Assembly: GCF_016865255.1 (NCBI RefSeq)
Contig: NZ_CP033381.1
Span: 3,782,001 to 3,846,000 of the forward strand
Length of the DNA stretch: 64,000 bases
DNA from: Methylomonas sp. LW13
GTDB lineage: Bacteria > Pseudomonadota > Gammaproteobacteria > Methylococcales > Methylomonadaceae
Reading direction: 5' to 3'
In this document: positions 59,894 to 64,000 of the stretch, piece by piece
How the letters are laid out: each line of letters opens with the position of its first letter
Position numbering within the stretch: position 1 is the stretch's first letter
Notes under the pieces: model-generated
The model's database searches: none
Told to the model about the DNA's origin: nothing
The model's input: only the letters and a program-made list of their open reading frames with translations
Made by a program: the position numbers and the translations under genes

Positions 59894-61180
59894 TTACAAT
59901 CTATCCAGATCGATTTCCACAAAAGCCTCGTCACGCAAGCGCCGCAACCATAATTCGGTTTCTTCCTCGATTTTACGCTTACGGATTTCCTCGCGAATCT
60001 TGTCTTTTTTGAATTGCTCGCTGTTGTCCTGATTTTCGCGACCCAAGACCTGGATCATGTGCCAACCGAACTGGGTTTGCACCGGCTGGCTAATCTCGTT
60101 AATCGCCAACTTGTTCATCGCTTCCTCAAAAGGCGGCACTAATGCGCCCGGACCCACCCAATCCAGCGAACCACCGTTAATCGCCGACCCTTTGTCGTCG
60201 GAATGCGCACGCGCCAAATTGGCAAAATCGTCACCGTCATTGATCCGTTCTCTCAGCGCTATCAAACGCTTCTGCGCTTCGGCGTCGTCCACCAATTCAT
60301 TGGTCTTGATCAGAATGTGCCTGACCTTGGTTTTGGTAACGATATGCTGTCCGGCACCCTCAGTTTCCAGCATTTTAATGATATGAAAACCGCTGGGACT
60401 GCGGATCGCTTCAGAGACATCGCCTTGATTCATCGTCGTCACGACTTCCGTAAACAGGGATGGAATCTGGCCGATGCTGCGCCAACCCAGATCGCCGCCC
60501 TTCAAGGCGTTATCGTCGTCGGAGACACTAACCGCAACTTGTTTGAAATCCTTGCCGCCGCGTAAATCGGCGATGACTTGATCGGCCTTGTCCTTGGCTT
60601 TTTGAATCGCGGTGGCCGAAGCAGCTTCCGACACCGCGATCAGAATATGCCCCAAATGATACTGGGAATTGCTCTGGCCGGCTTTGCTCTGCGTTTCCAT
60701 GTAATGCAACACTTCCGCATCGGTAACTTTGACCCGCGAACCGATTTCCCGACCGCGCAGCTGATTGATGATGATTTCGTTGCGCAGATTATCTTCGAAC
60801 GCTTTGTAGTCCATGCCTTGCTTGGCCAACTCGTTACGAAAACTTTCAACCGACAAGCCATTCCGGCTGGCTATATCAGCGACTGAAGCACTAAGCATTT
60901 CATCGCTGACCTGTACGCCCGATTTAGCCGCCAGTTGCCGTTGCAACTTGTCGACCACCATGCGTTCCAACACCTGTTTGCGCAGCACATATTCGGGTGG
61001 CATCGTTACGTTGTTACTCCGCAATTTACTGACGATAGCCCCGACTTCGTTATTCAGTTCGCGTTCCAGAATCACATCTTCTTCCACCACCGCCACTATC
61101 CGGTCCAACACCTGGGCCTGACCCGGAGCCATGAAAGCACACAGGAGCAAACAGAAAATCACTAACCATTTTTTTATCAT
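59894..61180 (-). CDS. surA: Periplasmic chaperone and peptidyl-prolyl isomerase SurA
   Basis: 428 residues from the ATG at 61180, which begins the signal peptide MIKKWLVIFCLLLCAFM; the upstream TTG at 61195 overlaps lptD and is less likely. SurA N-domain (about 25-165, ILERELNNEVGAIVSKL), two parvulin domains (about 170-270 with SQYHLGHILIAVSE, and 280-385 with KVRHILIKTNELV), and a C-terminal helix. SurA folds outer-membrane proteins, including LptD, whose gene lies 7 bases upstream. This is the conserved lptD-surA order. Confidence 0.95.
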   Translation of the reverse strand: MIKKWLVIFCLLLCAFMAPGQAQVLDRIVAVVEEDVILERELNNEVGAIVSKLRSNNVTMPPEYVLRKQVLERMVVDKLQRQLAAKSGVQVSDEMLSASVADIASRNGLSVESFRNELAKQGMDYKAFEDNLRNEIIINQLRGREIGSRVKVTDAEVLHYMETQSKAGQSNSQYHLGHILIAVSEAASATAIQKAKDKADQVIADLRGGKDFKQVAVSVSDDDNALKGGDLGWRSIGQIPSLFTEVVTTMNQGDVSEAIRSPSGFHIIKMLETEGAGQHIVTKTKVRHILIKTNELVDDAEAQKRLIALRERINDGDDFANLARAHSDDKGSAINGGSLDWVGPGALVPPFEEAMNKLAINEISQPVQTQFGWHMIQVLGRENQDNSEQFKKDKIREEIRKRKIEEETELWLRRLRDEAFVEIDLDRL

Positions 61181-61187
61181 GCGTTGC

Positions 61188-64000
61188 TTACTCAAAATAG
61201 CTGGCTTTGCGATAGCCTTTCAGGTTGGTTTGCAGGAAGGTATCGACATTGTCACCGAAGCTGGACAGACCTTTCAGTTCCAACTGTACGAAAAACGCCG
61301 TTTCCGGTTTGGTGCTAGGATCGATAAAGGCGATGGTATTGGCACCGTTGATAAAGCGCCTGCCCAGAATACGGAAGCGCCAGCAACAGTTTTCCCGCTC
61401 CACGCCAATGAAACTTTCCGTGGTTTTATCGAAATTCAAAGAGTATTGCCAACGACCGAAGCCGTACCATTCCCCAAACAAAGGCAAGCGGAACGATACG
61501 TCGGTTTGCGAGATGGTTTGTAAACTGTCCAAGGGATTACGGCGGTACCGATAGCCGAGATTCACAATCTGGTTCGGTTGCATATTGTATTTTAACGCCA
61601 CCTGACCGCGCGCGAAGCCGTTGGCTTCGGGATCCCACTGGGTACCGGTCATATACGACCAATGTTTGCTGAATTGGCCGCTCAGTTCTCCAACGAAATT
61701 GGAGCTATTACTGGTCTCAATCGGCTGTCCTGGCATCGTCACGGTTCTGTCCTGGAAATACATAATCTGTCCCAGACTGACTTTTAAAGGCTCCAAACCG
61801 GTATTGGAATCGATAAACCGGGAAACGGTGGCCAGCGTGACCTGATTGGCGTCCTGAATCCTGTCCCCACCGGCGAAACGGTTTTCCCGGAACAAGCTGT
61901 AAAAATTGGTATCGTACAGAGCGGTATCGAAGACCGGAATATTGCTTTGATCCTTGCGTGGGATGTACAGGTAGAAGGCCTGCGGCTCCAAGGTGTGCAG
62001 ATACTGCGAACCACCGAAATTAAGGTCTTTTTCGAAATTCATACCGCTGCTAACCGAGAAGATCGGCAAGGTCCGGCTGATAGTACTGGGCTGCCCGGCT
62101 AAGGTTTGGTTACTCAATTGATACTGCGTGTATTGGCCGGTGATTTTCGGGATGAAATACCCGGCGCTACTTTCCAATGGCAAGCTGAGTGACGGGGCAA
62201 TATTAATCCGCTGACCGTTAACCAAATCGGTGTGGTAGAAATGGGTGAACTCGTTATTCATCGCCAGCGTAACCGGCAAACCTTCAAACGCATGCGCCAC
62301 GTTGAAATTGACGCGAGGCAGCATATCGTAGGGCATCGCGGCATCGGGAATGGTTTTATCCACCGATTGGTAATGATATGCCCCTACCGACAAACCTAGA
62401 GCGGTGCCGGCAACAGCCCCGCCGTAACTCAGTAATGCGGTACTGGGCAAATAACTGGTATTTTGGAAACCCAAGGCATTGTTCAAGTCGTTGAAATAGG
62501 TTTTGTCGGACACATAATTCAAATCCAACAAGGAATTTAAACCCGGTAACAAGGTAGATTGATCCTTCCAGCTTGCCGAGTAACGGGCCTTGTTGACCAA
62601 TTGATCGTTGGGCATATATTCCGCAGAAAACGTACCTCTGGATATATCGGTCAGATAGCGGAATTTATTGCGTAACTGCTCACCACGCTTACTCATGTAA
62701 CGCGGCGTGACAATATCGTCGAAGTTGGGGGCGATATTCCAATAAAACGGCACGGAAACGTCAAAACCGTTCCGCTGCGTACTACCCCAAGTTGGCGCCA
62801 ACAGGCCCGACAGGCGGCGATTGTCGGTAGGGAAGGAAATATAAGGCGTGTACAACACCGGTACGCCTTTAAATTCCAGCCAAGCGTTTTTCGCTGAGCC
62901 TTGTCCGCTGTCCCGGTTAATTTTCATCCGCGAAGCATGCACAATCCAGTCCTGATTACCCGGCGCACAACTGGTAAACGCGGCATCGTTATAACGCGAC
63001 AAGCCTTTACTCTCGCGATAAACCACCCCGGCGTTGCCGCGAAACGGCGCCTCCGCGACGATAAATTGCGCCTTGCGCAAGCGTGCTTCGTCTTTACCCA
63101 GGCTCAACGAGGCGGTCTCGCTGGAAAAAGCCAGCTGGTCTTCGCTGTATAACACGCTACCTTGTGCGTCCAAGGTTTCGGCAACCGTATCGTAACTGGC
63201 CTTGTCGGCAACCAAATGCTGATCCGCGCGCACCATATCCACATTACCGGCAAAATTAAGCACTTCGCCGTCGAACACTTCCGAAAAATCGGCGTTAATA
63301 TCGGTAGTTGCTGCATCGCGGACTTCGGCGGAGGTGGCTCTGATTTTGCGTTTTTTAGCACCCCACACTTCGCAGCTTTGCCAAGGATCTTTATCAAACT
63401 CGGCCCGTAAGGTTTGAAAATCCCGCTCTTGTTTGCGATCAAAGGTCGGCGTAAGCCAAGACGAACCGGACTCTTCACTGCTGCCGCCTTCGGCTACGAC
63501 ATGGGCCTCGCCTTTCGGATCGGCACCCACCAGATTACAGTTCCAACCACTCTTATCATCACCGGTTTTGCAAGTCCAACCGGGCACTTTGCCGGTATTG
63601 GCATTGGCTGTCTCGGTTTTGGGCTCGACTTTTTCCAGCACCGGTTTTTGATTTTCAGTCACTTTAACCCGTAACTTTTGCGGCTCGGCAATAGCTTTTT
63701 CCACCGCCTTTTCGACCACCTTAACTTTTTCCGGCTCGGGTTCCGGTTTGACCGCTTGTTGAACGGGCGCGGGCACGACAGGAACAGGCGGCTGCGCGAC
63801 TGTTTCCGGCTGGGCAGGCTTGGTTTGGGCGGGCGGGGTGGGTTTAATCACTTGCGGCTGAGCAGTTGGCTCGTTGCCAGCAGGTGTTTGATTTAGACAA
63901 GTCCATTCGCCATTTTTGGTTTGCTCACAATTCCACGCCGCATTATTGGCAGCAGAGGCGACGCCCGTAAAAAACAATAATGCTGAAGAAATTGTATAAA
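61188..64000 (-). CDS. lptD: LPS-assembly protein LptD (5' end cut by window edge)
   Basis: The frame is open to base 64000, so the start codon lies beyond the window; 937 codons are visible. The visible start (...YTISSALLFFTGVASA) is a signal peptide. Then a long Pro/Lys/Glu-rich stretch, an N-terminal OstA beta-jellyroll (about residues 215-360, LPS transport) and a C-terminal barrel. Near the C-terminus ENCCWRF holds the adjacent Cys pair that forms disulfides in LptD. Unusually, the N-terminal region holds three W-x-C-type pairs (AWNC, WTC, WNC and others), making it longer than the 784-residue E. coli protein. Confidence 0.95.
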   Translation of the reverse strand, partial: YTISSALLFFTGVASAANNAAWNCEQTKNGEWTCLNQTPAGNEPTAQPQVIKPTPPAQTKPAQPETVAQPPVPVVPAPVQQAVKPEPEPEKVKVVEKAVEKAIAEPQKLRVKVTENQKPVLEKVEPKTETANANTGKVPGWTCKTGDDKSGWNCNLVGADPKGEAHVVAEGGSSEESGSSWLTPTFDRKQERDFQTLRAEFDKDPWQSCEVWGAKKRKIRATSAEVRDAATTDINADFSEVFDGEVLNFAGNVDMVRADQHLVADKASYDTVAETLDAQGSVLYSEDQLAFSSETASLSLGKDEARLRKAQFIVAEAPFRGNAGVVYRESKGLSRYNDAAFTSCAPGNQDWIVHASRMKINRDSGQGSAKNAWLEFKGVPVLYTPYISFPTDNRRLSGLLAPTWGSTQRNGFDVSVPFYWNIAPNFDDIVTPRYMSKRGEQLRNKFRYLTDISRGTFSAEYMPNDQLVNKARYSASWKDQSTLLPGLNSLLDLNYVSDKTYFNDLNNALGFQNTSYLPSTALLSYGGAVAGTALGLSVGAYHYQSVDKTIPDAAMPYDMLPRVNFNVAHAFEGLPVTLAMNNEFTHFYHTDLVNGQRINIAPSLSLPLESSAGYFIPKITGQYTQYQLSNQTLAGQPSTISRTLPIFSVSSGMNFEKDLNFGGSQYLHTLEPQAFYLYIPRKDQSNIPVFDTALYDTNFYSLFRENRFAGGDRIQDANQVTLATVSRFIDSNTGLEPLKVSLGQIMYFQDRTVTMPGQPIETSNSSNFVGELSGQFSKHWSYMTGTQWDPEANGFARGQVALKYNMQPNQIVNLGYRYRRNPLDSLQTISQTDVSFRLPLFGEWYGFGRWQYSLNFDKTTESFIGVERENCCWRFRILGRRFINGANTIAFIDPSTKPETAFFVQLELKGLSSFGDNVDTFLQTNLKGYRKASYFE

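Overview
The window looks like a stretch of chromosome from a free-living Gram-negative gammaproteobacterium with moderately high GC. The basis is LptD and SurA, TolC-type and TonB-dependent outer-membrane proteins, RNase D, FtsH, an NtrC/sigma-54-like promoter and a PEP-CTERM protein. The overall style resembles Methylomonas-type methanotrophs (Methylococcales), but no methane-oxidation gene is present, so the genus is an inference. There are no rRNA, tRNA, CRISPR or recognisable transposase genes.

Layout. 1-3.8 kb: two small secreted proteins and a stand-alone ftsH. 4.0-10.0 kb: an efflux operon like E. coli ytcA-mdtNOP (TolC protein, MarR regulator, YtcA-like lipoprotein, membrane-fusion protein, FUSC pump). 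10.2-17.1 kb: a leftward PEP-CTERM/DUF4331/TPR/HupE-like set facing a rightward ECF sigma factor and ChrR-like cupin protein; the HupE-like protein carries a textbook EF-hand loop. 17.1-21.9 kb: ABC-F ATPase, GST, two small membrane proteins, a solitary HicA-like protein and a conserved hypothetical. 22.0-29.6 kb: a leftward TonB receptor, orphan periplasmic binding protein and 1474-residue hybrid kinase with GGDEF-EAL output. 29.8-33.3 kb: nitrite/formate channel, cyanase and a PP2C-kinase fusion, leftward behind a candidate sigma-54 promoter with NtrC-like half-sites.

33.5-38.4 kb: a five-gene operon joining a YgiC/YjfC-type ATP-grasp ligase, a DUF350 protein and a membrane protein with a DUF1190-like tail to CreB/CreC. 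38.5-40.4 kb: an AT-richer gene for a secreted NTR-like/TPR/pentapeptide-repeat protein with a short upstream ORF. 40.5-43.8 kb: protoglobin, roadblock/LC7, YcgR and LuxR-type genes, with a truncated extra copy of the ycgR promoter and 5' end on the other side of the globin pair. 43.9-51.3 kb: PepSY protein, divergent CoA-ligase-like and zinc dehydrogenase genes, nadA, DUF2780 lipoprotein, ZIP and GDT1 transporters. 51.3-59.3 kb: a MASE1-PAS-GGDEF-EAL protein, RNase D and a second TonB receptor. 59.3-64.0 kb: lptD (cut by the window edge), surA and a helicase-less DbpA-type RNA-binding protein.

Intergenic DNA carries at least three families of palindromic dispersed repeats. The most promising leads are the ECF/DUF4331/HupE block, the globin-roadblock-YcgR-LuxR module, the putative NtrC/sigma-54 nitrogen operon with its kinase-phosphatase, and the ATP-grasp/DUF350/CreBC operon.
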